Below the pieces are notes generated by a model. It did no database searches, was not told the DNA's origin, and was given only the letters and a program-made list of their open reading frames with translations. A stretch of 15,151 bases of DNA from Candidatus Methanoplasma sp. (GTDB lineage: Archaea > Thermoplasmatota > Thermoplasmata > Methanomassiliicoccales > Methanomethylophilaceae): the NCBI GenBank assembly GCA_031288985.1, contig JAITQH010000106.1, forward strand, positions 1 to 15,151, read 5' to 3'. Positions within the stretch are counted from its first letter, which is position 1; every line of letters starts with the position of its first letter. Positions 7,763 through 14,043 of this stretch are shown here, piece by piece. The position numbers and the translations under genes are program-made.

Positions 7763-8992
7763 TCATTCGAGCAGCCAGTCTATTATGTTCACGTTCTTCA
7801 CGCCGCTGTAATCGTCTATCGTGGTCCTGTCCATCGACAGCACGACCTTCCCGTAACCATCGCGGATGCTGAGCAGCGCGCCGATCTCGCGCTCCTTCGT
7901 CCTCCCGTCTGACAGGGACTGCGTCACCTGATAGTATATCCGTTCGCGGTTTTTTGTTGCCACAAAATCCACCTCCGCCTTGCCGACGCGTCCGACGGAG
8001 ACGCCGTAACCCCGCCTTATCAGTTCCATGCAGACGGCGTTCTCCAATATGCGGCCGTAATCGTCGCTCCATGTGCTCATGACGAGGGTGCGGATCCCGG
8101 GATCGACGACGTAATACTTGTCCAACGTCTTCAGTACGGCCTTCCCATTCACGTCGTACCTCTTCGCTTTATACAGAAGGAAAGCGTCCGTCATCATGCC
8201 GATGTAGTTGTCCACTGTGGTGTGGCTGTTCCGCCTGCCGTTTGCGCTGAGATAATCAGATATGCTTTTGGCCGAGACGATGTTGCCCGCGTTGTCTATA
8301 AGGTATTCGGCAAGGCTCCTCAGCAGGGCGCGGTCCTTGACGTCATGCTTGACGCCGACGTCCAAGTTCAGTATTGTTCTGTATATTCCGTCTGCTATCG
8401 TGGTCTTGAGTTCGGGATGCTCCGTCAGTACGACTGCGGGGAACCCTCCGAATCTGAGATATTCTTCGAACTCGGTCTGCATATCCCTCCCGACCGCCGC
8501 ATCGATCCCTTTGAATTCCAAGAACTCCCTGAATGAAAGCGGAAGCACATGGATCTCGACGAACCGCCCGACCAGCTTGACCCCGATGTCGGGGATCACG
8601 GAATTGGAGCCTGTGACGTAAAGATCGACGTCCTTCATATCTGTGAACATGCTGATCAGCGCCCCCTCCCAATCGTTGATGTTCTGTATCTCGTCTATCA
8701 TCACATAGTTCTTCCCGGGTCCGAGTTTTCCTTTGACCAGGTCGTAAAGGCCGTCGGCATCCTTCACCGTCGTGCGGTGCTCTCTCGAATCAAGATTTAT
8801 GCGCACGATGTTCTCTTTGCCCACATGCTCGCTGAGAAGACGCCGCTCATAAAGATCGAGCAGAGTGGATTTCCCGCATCTTCTGACGCCTGTGATCACC
8901 TTGATGAATGGGCTGCCGCGGAGCTTCCTCAGCTTCTCCAGATATTGGGGCCTGTCCCGAAGCATCAGATTGTCCATGACTGTCTGATGCAT
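7763..8992 (-). CDS. AAA-type ATPase with DUF4143 C-terminal domain
   Basis: This 409-residue protein belongs to the AAA_14/DUF4143 ATPase family, widespread in archaea and anaerobic bacteria and mostly without a proven role. A Walker A loop, GVRRCGKST, is at 35-43. Walker B is YVMIDEIQN at 96-104, and a sensor-like YVTGSNS is at 125-131. The segment LPLSFREFLEF near 150-160 is typical of the family. The C-terminal part has LENAVCMEL near 316-324 and GKAEVDFVATK near 337-347 followed by a YYQV strand, a pattern like the nuclease-fold domain of DUF4143 proteins. The start at 8992 is the first ATG. An ATG at 8977 (MDNLMLRDRP) fits the family N-terminus and a second TATA-like box about as well. 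The gene sits alone, with its own palindrome-marked promoter, which suggests an accessory or self-regulated unit. Confidence 0.9.
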   Translation of the reverse strand: MHQTVMDNLMLRDRPQYLEKLRKLRGSPFIKVITGVRRCGKSTLLDLYERRLLSEHVGKENIVRINLDSREHRTTVKDADGLYDLVKGKLGPGKNYVMIDEIQNINDWEGALISMFTDMKDVDLYVTGSNSVIPDIGVKLVGRFVEIHVLPLSFREFLEFKGIDAAVGRDMQTEFEEYLRFGGFPAVVLTEHPELKTTIADGIYRTILNLDVGVKHDVKDRALLRSLAEYLIDNAGNIVSAKSISDYLSANGRRNSHTTVDNYIGMMTDAFLLYKAKRYDVNGKAVLKTLDKYYVVDPGIRTLVMSTWSDDYGRILENAVCMELIRRGYGVSVGRVGKAEVDFVATKNRERIYYQVTQSLSDGRTKEREIGALLSIRDGYGKVVLSMDRTTIDDYSGVKNVNIIDWLLE

Positions 8993-9005
8993 CGTACATA
9001 TTTAT

Positions 9006-9029
9006 TTTTTGCTTGCCCATAAGCAAAAA
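9006..9029. promoter_or_regulatory. Palindromic operator-like element at the ATPase promoter
   Basis: TTTTTGCTT (9006-9014) and AAGCAAAAA (9021-9029) are perfect nine-base inverted repeats around GCCCAT. A further direct copy, TTTTTTGCT, lies at 9044-9052, so three copies of the core surround the TATA-like box at 9031-9040. The element covers the expected start of transcription for an ATG at 8992, or the space directly before a second box at 8998-9007 if translation starts at 8977. The symmetry and position suggest a regulator binding site, perhaps for self-regulation. A leader hairpin is the alternative. Confidence 0.55.
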
Positions 9030-9030
9030 G

Positions 9031-9040
9031 TATAAATTTT
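9031..9040 (-). promoter_or_regulatory. TATA-like box of the ATPase gene
   Basis: The minus strand reads AAAATTTATA, centred near 9035. Transcription would start near 9009, inside the palindrome, leaving a leader of about 17 bases before the ATG at 8992. No Shine-Dalgarno site is seen in that leader. A second AT-rich box, ATAAATAT at about 8998-9005, could instead serve a leaderless start at 8977. Confidence 0.45.
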
Positions 9041-9300
9041 GTGTTTTTTGCTCACACGCCCGCTTAATTTTGACTGTTGACCGATATCAGCCGCCCGAAC
9101 ATGAGTTCACCGCACATGTCTCCTTTCACTGACCTTGGATGCGGCTCGCGCCGAAACAATGCATTGGCGTGAAACGCGGCCCCGTTCCCGTTTACGGACG
9201 GCCTTCGGTTTTCTTGTCCGAGGCAGGCTTTTGGGTGCATATCCTGACTTTGATGCTCCAATTCTCAGGGTTTTTCCGAACACAGTGCCAGAACACGAAG

Positions 9301-9309
9301 TAATATATA
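9301..9309 (+). promoter_or_regulatory. TATA box of the PH-domain membrane-protein gene
   Basis: TAATATATA, preceded by the purine-rich CGAAG that resembles a BRE element, is centred near 9305, about 28 bases before the ATG at 9333. Transcription would begin at or next to the ATG. The lack of a Shine-Dalgarno site upstream of 9333 fits a leaderless messenger and supports that start over the ATG at 9135. Confidence 0.5.
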
Positions 9310-9332
9310 GGCATCAATTTAATACTATTCAT

Positions 9333-9770
9333 ATGGGAAATGTAGGTGAACAAGCATATGGCAGTAAGGTTGGTGCTTGGTACTATGGGACAATTGTGGT
9401 GATTATTGCGATTGTCGCATTTGTCGCATGGGCGTTCTGGACGACAGGGGATTTTGAAATTGTTTTGATCGTATTCATTTTAGGAGTGGTTTCCGTGGCG
9501 TTTATGATTTATTTGCGCCGGGGGACTCTGTATATCCTTTCGGATAAATACCTGGTCATAAAATCTCCCGGATCCAAGCTGGAATGGATAGGATACTCAG
9601 ACATATCCAACATAATTGGTTGTAAATCTTCAATTTCCGCCAAGGCGCTGTCTACCGACAGAGTCCAGATTCTGACCCATGGATCTCCCACCTATATCTC
9701 GCCGGTCGACAAAGAAAACTTCATTGATGAACTGAAAGAAAGGATACGAACCAGCCAGAATGATGGTTGA
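9333..9770 (+). CDS. Small membrane protein with a bacterial PH-like domain (bPH_4/DUF1200 type)
   Basis: From the ATG at 9333 the protein has 145 residues (MGNVGEQAYGSK). Two hydrophobic helices cover about 16-36 and 41-60, followed by LRRGTLYILSDKYLVIKS near 61-78. Next come a YSDI strand turn near 88-91, then ALSTDRVQI near 105-113, and finally ISPVDKENFIDELKERI near 122-138. This end pattern (conserved Leu-Ser-x-Asp-Arg, then Ile-Ser-Pro and Asp-x-Glu-x-Phe) is characteristic of the PF06713 family, membrane-anchored PH-like domains of unknown function. The soluble domain probably faces the cytoplasm. The first half of the gene is more AT-rich than most genes here, hinting at a separate origin. 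The frame is open upstream to 9135, giving 211 residues, but that part has no motif and contains the apparent TATA box. The gene converges with the nif-like operon. Confidence 0.75.
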   Translation: MGNVGEQAYGSKVGAWYYGTIVVIIAIVAFVAWAFWTTGDFEIVLIVFILGVVSVAFMIYLRRGTLYILSDKYLVIKSPGSKLEWIGYSDISNIIGCKSSISAKALSTDRVQILTHGSPTYISPVDKENFIDELKERIRTSQNDG

Positions 9771-9840
9771 TTGGGGCGTTCCTTCTCCGCACGCGGTCAG
9801 CGATCGGGGATGCGGCGGATGTTCGATATCGCCCGTCCCG

Positions 9841-9883
9841 ATGAAAATAAAATGATGCGGCGGAGCATGACAGACTCCGCCGC
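9841..9883 (-). terminator. Hairpin terminator between convergent genes
   Basis: GCGGCGGAG (9857-9865) and CTCCGCCGC (9875-9883) form a perfect nine-pair stem with a nine-base loop. Read on the minus strand it begins 16 bases after the stop of the nifK-like gene. It is followed by a T-rich tail (ATCATTTTATTTTCAT, 9856-9841), as in an intrinsic terminator. On the plus strand, where the PH-domain gene ends at 9770, only three T follow, so it works best for the nif-like operon. Confidence 0.6.
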
Positions 9884-9898
9884 TTTGAGCGGGCGGTC

Positions 9899-11242
9899 TT
9901 ATGGTATCCTGCGCACGACCGCAGTGAACAGCGCCTCGATGAGGGACAGGGTCCCTCTGTATCCTACGTACCCTCTGTTGAGGATCACCTCCCTGGACAC
10001 GGGATACCCCACCTCCACTATGCCGCTGTTTATCTCTTTGGCAAGATCGTTGTCCCATGTGGAGCCCAACAGCATGGCAGGCTTCCTCGGAAGCGCGCGG
10101 ATCTGCTGGTCGATGACATAGCTGTCCTCGATGAACTCCGCCTCAAGCGAGATGTCCGGAGCGATGTTCCTGAACTCTCCCTTTATGGCTTCGCGGTGCT
10201 CTTCCGGCGGATCCTCGGTGATTATGACCTTCACAGGGATCAGCCCCAGCTGATTCCCCAGGAACTTGTTGATTGCCAGCGCATATGCGCTGTCGGCCAC
10301 GACAGCGAACAGCGACGGTATCCCCAGGAAATACTCCGAGTAGAAGTCGGAGAAGTTGTCCATGTATGCGTAATACTCCTCTTCCTCCCGTTCGATGAAT
10401 CTCTCCGCCGCCGCTTTGTCGACGCCTGCGAACTCCGCCACTTCGCGGAGGAACCTCGTCGTCTCGATGGAGCCTATCGGTATCACCGGAACATGAAGGA
10501 ACGGCTGGCCGTACTTCTTCTCCAGATGCTTTGCGGTGGACAGGCCGAGCCATGTGTGGAGCACCAGATTGAACTGCGCCTTCGGCACCGTCTTCCACTC
10601 CTCCACGCCTCCGGATCTGTATCCGAACAGAATGTTCACTTTGAGTCCTATTCCCTCCAATATTCTCTTTATCTCGGCGAGGTCGCCTCTCCAGAACGTG
10701 TTGTGATACGGCAGCACCGTCCATACGTTCACCAGGCCCGCTTCTTTCTCTCCGTCGTAGTCTCCGAGGAACTGATCTATTATCGCGTCCACTATGGTCT
10801 CGTGCCCGGTGAAGTTGTTCCCCTTGAATCCGCCGGTCTCGGCGTAGACGATCGGTACGTTCCTTCTCTGGAACTCGCCGACGACGGATTGGACGTCGTC
10901 TCCCACGATGTCGGATATGCATCCCGTGGTCACCACGAAGAGATCCGCGTCCATCACCTTCAGCGTCGCCTGTATCAGATCCCTGAGCCTCTCGTTGCCT
11001 CCGAACACCACTTCCTTCTCGCCGGTGTTCACGCAGGGCGGGGACGCGCCCCCCGCGTATCCCGCGCCCTGGTGTCCGTTTATGTATGCCAGCCCGGCAT
11101 ACTGCTTGTCGACGCACCCCGGCCCGCACTGTGCGATGGGCATGACCCTCGGTATGGCGATCGCGGAGTACATCGCGCCGATGGCGCACACGTACCTGGG
11201 CCGGGTTATGGAGTCCGTCCGGGCCGTTTCGTGTATGGTCAT
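9899..11242 (-). CDS. NifK-like beta subunit of a nitrogenase-like oxidoreductase
   Basis: The 447-residue protein is homologous to the beta subunit of nitrogenase component 1 and should pair with the NifD-like protein encoded just upstream. P-cluster cysteines are in place: Cys19 in RPRYVCAIGA, Cys43 in CGPGCVDKQY and Cys108 in VTTGCISDIVGDDV. The conserved ETGGFKGNNFTGHE follows near 135-148. The C-terminal GYPVSREVILNRGYVGYRG resembles the end of NifK. Two additional cysteines, Cys39 and Cys70, are not part of the standard set. It is shorter than most NifK (about 460-520 residues). Its ATG at 11242 overlaps the nifD-like stop by four bases (ATGA), so translation is probably coupled and expression equimolar. 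I give no symbol because the enzyme is probably not a true nitrogenase. Confidence 0.85.
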   Translation of the reverse strand: MTIHETARTDSITRPRYVCAIGAMYSAIAIPRVMPIAQCGPGCVDKQYAGLAYINGHQGAGYAGGASPPCVNTGEKEVVFGGNERLRDLIQATLKVMDADLFVVTTGCISDIVGDDVQSVVGEFQRRNVPIVYAETGGFKGNNFTGHETIVDAIIDQFLGDYDGEKEAGLVNVWTVLPYHNTFWRGDLAEIKRILEGIGLKVNILFGYRSGGVEEWKTVPKAQFNLVLHTWLGLSTAKHLEKKYGQPFLHVPVIPIGSIETTRFLREVAEFAGVDKAAAERFIEREEEEYYAYMDNFSDFYSEYFLGIPSLFAVVADSAYALAINKFLGNQLGLIPVKVIITEDPPEEHREAIKGEFRNIAPDISLEAEFIEDSYVIDQQIRALPRKPAMLLGSTWDNDLAKEINSGIVEVGYPVSREVILNRGYVGYRGTLSLIEALFTAVVRRIP

Positions 11243-12831
11243 CCGGTACCCTCCGATATCGGCTGCGGTGCCCTCTTGACGGCGGAAACGCCCGCGTCGG
11301 AGACGTCATCCCATATCAGCTCGGGGTGCTTGGACAGGATGTTGGCATCCGTCTGAGCCGTCCACCATTGGGAATAGGGGCTCTTGACGTGCTTGGCCAG
11401 ATCCTGATGGAACCTCTGGCGCTTCATGACGGCCAGTATTATGAAGCCCATGTTTATGACTCCCTGATATCCTATGGCCTGGTGTTCGTCGCCCAGCGGG
11501 ATCGACGGAATTCCGAGACGGGACGCCACCGGCGCAAGTCCGTTGTGCCTTATGGTTATGAAGTCGGGTTTGACCTTCTTCAGGGTGGTGTAGAACTGAT
11601 ACGGCTGCCTCACGCTGACCGTGAAATCCTCTATGTCCCCGTAATTGTCGACAAGGAACGCAAGCGTGTCCTGCGCAGGATCCTCGCTGTCGTATATGGG
11701 GTCGTGATGGAACACCTGCGACCCCTTGAGTGTTATGCCCAGCTCCCTCAGCACGCACATCATGCCGTGGGCGTACGCCGAACCCGTCGCCACGAACCCG
11801 CTGAGCCCCGCAAGCTGCTTCCTGAGTCCGTCGATGATCGGCTCTATCCTTGCGTGCTCCCTTGCGATGTACTCCTCGGCAAGCTCCTCGCGGTGCGTGA
11901 GCTTCGCCAGCGCCCTTATCCATTCGTCGGTCCCCTTGATACCGTATGGCTGGGTGGCCCGCACCTGCGGCACGCCGTAATGCTGTTCGAGGCCTTCCGA
12001 CAGATATGTTCCCAGCGTGTTGCAGAACGCCACCGTGGCCGCGGCCTCCGACGTCTGCGCCAGATCTTCCACGCTTGCCATGTCCACCACGTAGTTCACT
12101 CTGAGGTTGAGGTTCTTCAGCATCGGAGTGAACACGTCCGACCCCCAGAGGCTGATGACGTTCACCAGATCCTCCTGTTTCTTTTCGGGGTTCTTTCTCA
12201 CTATGCTGCGCAGTATCCCGTGCTGCGACGCGTCGAATCCCGTGCTCCAGTGCTTTGACCTGAATCCCTCGCAGTGCATGGGGATCACCGGGATCCCGAG
12301 TTTCTCGCCGTATTCTATGGCCACGCTGTCGATGTCGTCACCGATGATCGCCGTGGCGCATGCGGCGCCTATGAATATCGCCTTTGGATGGTAGCGGTCC
12401 CAAACGTCCTCCACCGTCAATCTGAGCTTGTCGATGCCGCCGAACACCATGTCATCCTCCCGCAGATTCGTGGATGTTACGGTGACGTTCTCGATCTTGT
12501 GCCCCCTCATGGCCAGGCCGTAGCGGTAGATGGTGTTGAGGGCCACTTGGAACGAGGAGCAGCCGAGGGGCGCATGTTTGATGAGGACGGCGTCCCGGAT
12601 GTTGCCTGCCTGGCATTCCGCCATGGCGTCCGTGCATCCCGAGGCTTGGCTGAACGGTCCCGACGCCTCGCAGATGGTGCAGCGCCTGCCTTTGCCGCCG
12701 CCGCATCCGCCCCCTTTGGAGTACTGCGAGATCTCGGAGAGCTCGGATGCTTTTCCGTACCAGCTGACTATCGTCCCGAGACGCTGTTCGCGGCTTTCGA
12801 CCGCCGTGTTTTCTATGTTTATCTTTGTCAT
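11239..12831 (-). CDS. NifD-like alpha subunit of a nitrogenase-like oxidoreductase
   Basis: The 530-residue protein matches the alpha subunit of nitrogenase component 1. Likely P-cluster cysteines are Cys66 (QASGC), Cys91 (KHAPLGC) and Cys158 (GAACATAIIGDDI). CEGFR at 187-191 is the usual core motif. Cys270 (VAFCNTLGTYLSEGLEQHYG) lines up with Azotobacter Cys275, which holds the iron-molybdenum cofactor, so a large metal cluster is likely. By hand alignment, residues needed for N2 reduction differ: Arg96 becomes Asn99, Gln191 becomes Trp195, His195 becomes Phe199, and the His442 position reads Ile453 in GDEHQAIGYQG, with His450 three residues earlier. An extra Gly/Cys-rich segment, GGCGGGKGRRCTIC, lies at 41-54. 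The gene overlaps its neighbours on both sides by four bases. It is distinct from CfbD of coenzyme F430 synthesis, which works without a NifK partner. The substrate is unknown. Confidence 0.85.
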   Translation of the reverse strand: MTKINIENTAVESREQRLGTIVSWYGKASELSEISQYSKGGGCGGGKGRRCTICEASGPFSQASGCTDAMAECQAGNIRDAVLIKHAPLGCSSFQVALNTIYRYGLAMRGHKIENVTVTSTNLREDDMVFGGIDKLRLTVEDVWDRYHPKAIFIGAACATAIIGDDIDSVAIEYGEKLGIPVIPMHCEGFRSKHWSTGFDASQHGILRSIVRKNPEKKQEDLVNVISLWGSDVFTPMLKNLNLRVNYVVDMASVEDLAQTSEAAATVAFCNTLGTYLSEGLEQHYGVPQVRATQPYGIKGTDEWIRALAKLTHREELAEEYIAREHARIEPIIDGLRKQLAGLSGFVATGSAYAHGMMCVLRELGITLKGSQVFHHDPIYDSEDPAQDTLAFLVDNYGDIEDFTVSVRQPYQFYTTLKKVKPDFITIRHNGLAPVASRLGIPSIPLGDEHQAIGYQGVINMGFIILAVMKRQRFHQDLAKHVKSPYSQWWTAQTDANILSKHPELIWDDVSDAGVSAVKRAPQPISEGTG

Positions 12832-13712
12832 GACGACACCTTCGCCAACGCCTCGGGGGCGGAGTTCCGCCTCTCCAGCTCAAGAAGATGCTGGCCCCAT
12901 CCGCTCGCCCATGCCCTGAGCTCCGATACTTCGAGAGGGGTGGGGACTTTGGATTCCGTATGCGCGGCGATCTTCTTCGCCAGACTTCTGTACACGTCTG
13001 CCTGCGCGGAGTCAGGGGCGGCCTCGATGACGGTCTTCCCCTGAAGTTCGCTCTGAGTGACGGTGACGGACCTCGGGACGTACTCCAATATCTGGGTGTT
13101 CGTCCTCTTCACGAAGTCGTCCACGATCTCTTTGGAGTAGCTCTGGTTTATGGAGTTGGCTATGACCCCTCCCAACAGCGCGCCGCCGGATTTGGAGTAG
13201 TTGCTTATTCCTTTGAACAGGTTGTTCGACGCGTATATCGACATGAAGTCCGCCGACGACACCGTGAAAACGTGCTCCGCTATGCCTTCCCTTATGGGCA
13301 CCGCGAACCCTCCGCAGACCACATCCCCCAGAACGTCGTACAGGACGACGTCCAGGTCGAGCTCCTCGAATATGTTCTGCTGTTTGAAGAACTGAACGGC
13401 GGTGATTATGCCCCTTCCTGCGCATCCGACCCCGGGCGCCGGGCCTCCGGCTTCCACGCAGTGGATGCCGTTGAACCCTTCGTATATGACCTCGTGGGCG
13501 TCCACCTTGGTCTTCTCCCGAAGGACGTCGAGCACCGTCGGTATGTACGTCCCGCCCCTCAGGGTGTTGGTCGAGTCGCTCTTCGGATCGCATCCGAACT
13601 GCATCACATTGTATCCCGCCTCGCTGAGCGCGGCCGTTATGTTGGACGTCGTCGTGGATTTCCCGATGCCGCCCTTCCCGTAAATCGCTATCTGCTTGAT
13701 CTTCTTGCTCAT
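12828..13712 (-). CDS. NifH-like reductase (Fe protein) of a nitrogenase-like system
   Basis: The 294-residue protein is an ATP-dependent electron donor of the NifH family, presumably serving the NifDK-like pair encoded downstream. It has the P-loop YGKGGIGKST (11-20), then CDPKSDST (41-48). The two cysteines that bridge a 4Fe-4S cluster across the dimer are Cys97 in GVGCAGRG and Cys133 in DVVCGGFAVP. Arg100 matches the ADP-ribosylated arginine of nitrogenase reductases. Length and order fit NifH; BchL, CfbC and MarH proteins share this plan, so the partners rather than this sequence decide the role. The frame is open to a GTG at 13724, but ATG 13712 is preferred because GGAGAGG lies just before it. 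Its stop overlaps the next start as ATGA. No nifI1/nifI2 genes separate it from the nifD-like gene, unlike typical methanogen nif clusters. Confidence 0.9.
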   Translation of the reverse strand: MSKKIKQIAIYGKGGIGKSTTTSNITAALSEAGYNVMQFGCDPKSDSTNTLRGGTYIPTVLDVLREKTKVDAHEVIYEGFNGIHCVEAGGPAPGVGCAGRGIITAVQFFKQQNIFEELDLDVVLYDVLGDVVCGGFAVPIREGIAEHVFTVSSADFMSIYASNNLFKGISNYSKSGGALLGGVIANSINQSYSKEIVDDFVKRTNTQILEYVPRSVTVTQSELQGKTVIEAAPDSAQADVYRSLAKKIAAHTESKVPTPLEVSELRAWASGWGQHLLELERRNSAPEALAKVSS

Positions 13713-13715
13713 GGT

Positions 13716-13722
13716 CCTCTCC
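13716..13722 (-). promoter_or_regulatory. Ribosome binding site of the nifH-like gene
   Basis: GGAGAGG on the minus strand ends three bases before the ATG at 13712, and its GGAG core is six bases away. This favours 13712 over the in-frame GTG at 13724, which overlaps the site. Unlike several neighbours, this gene appears to have a leadered messenger. Confidence 0.6.
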
Positions 13723-13775
13723 ACAGGGAACGGCGGAAATCCGACATGCTGGCAGGTCGAAATAATGCCTATTCG

Positions 13776-13784
13776 CCTTATTTA
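13776..13784 (-). promoter_or_regulatory. TATA-like box of the nif-like operon
   Basis: The minus strand reads TAAATAAGG. Transcription would start near 13755, leaving a leader of about 43 bases that contains the ribosome binding site. A more distal AT-rich box around 13830-13840 is an alternative. If that is used, the palindrome at 13787-13814 would overlap the start of transcription. Confidence 0.45.
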
Positions 13785-13786
13785 CT

Positions 13787-13814
13787 GTCTGAATCTGAAT
13801 ACAATTATTCAGAC
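13787..13814. promoter_or_regulatory. Nested palindromes next to the nif-like promoter, candidate operator
   Basis: GTCTGAAT (13787-13794) and ATTCAGAC (13807-13814) are perfect eight-base inverted repeats. Inside them CTGAAT (13795-13800) pairs with the ATTCAG at 13807-13812 around six bases. The left half therefore appears twice in tandem against one right half. The inner form, GAAT-N6-ATTC, has the same layout as known operators of NrpR, the archaeal nitrogen repressor (GGAA-N6-TTCC in Methanococcus), but different bases. The site directly adjoins the TATA-like box, where binding would block transcription. The regulator is inferred, not seen. Confidence 0.5.
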
Positions 13815-14004
13815 ATTACTTAATCTTGTAATTTAATATTTAATTTAATCTGTTGTATATATTCATAAATGAATAATAAATCCGACGGTCCGATGGGTGT
13901 TCGGCGCCGCCCGGCGGAGCCTGTTCGGCGCAATTATCAAAGCCCGCCCAAAATGTCGCAAATGCAACATACCGGTTGCAAACTGTCCTCTGACGGGAAA
14001 GAGA

Positions 14005-14010
14005 TTAAAT
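14005..14010 (+). promoter_or_regulatory. Possible TATA box of the zinc-binding protein gene
   Basis: TTAAAT, preceded by the purine-rich GGGAAAGAGA, is placed so that transcription would begin near 14032, about 12 bases before the ATG at 14044. A stronger looking TATA sequence at 13852-13862 would instead give a leader of about 160 bases. I cannot choose between them from the sequence. Confidence 0.3.
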
Positions 14011-14043
14011 CGCAGATTGCGGTACTCCGAAACAGTGTGAGAA

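Larger units (their letters stand above)
8993..9332. other. Divergent intergenic region with two promoters
   Basis: This stretch lies between the minus-strand ATPase gene and the plus-strand PH-domain gene. The outer parts are AT-rich and hold the promoter elements described separately. The middle (about 9100-9290) is GC-rich and stays open in the frame of the downstream gene from an ATG at 9135. Its translation, with many Arg residues, shows no recognisable domain. I therefore treat it as noncoding, though an N-terminal extension of the PH-domain protein is not excluded. Confidence 0.4.
13713..14043. other. Divergent AT-rich intergenic region
   Basis: These 331 bases separate the minus-strand nif-like operon from the plus-strand zinc-binding protein gene. 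The segment 13760-13880 is very AT-rich and holds the operator-like palindromes and several TATA-like boxes, including TGTATATATTC at 13852-13862. From about 13880 the composition becomes more GC-rich. An open frame of 66 codons from 13869 overlaps the next gene out of frame, has no recognisable motif, and is not supported as a gene. Confidence 0.45.

Noticed and set aside
10143..11356. Open frames of about 390 codons overlapping the nifK-like gene on both strands
   Set aside because: No motif, low-complexity basic composition, and full overlap with a conserved gene.
9899..13712. True molybdenum nitrogenase (nifHDK) for N2 fixation
   Set aside because: The residues matching Arg96, Gln191, His195 and His442 of Azotobacter NifD are replaced in my alignment, and nifI, nifE, nifN and nifB are not seen. 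The substrate is left open.
11239..13712. CfbC/CfbD of coenzyme F430 synthesis
   Set aside because: CfbD acts without a NifK-type partner and is shorter; here separate D and K subunits are encoded in one operon.
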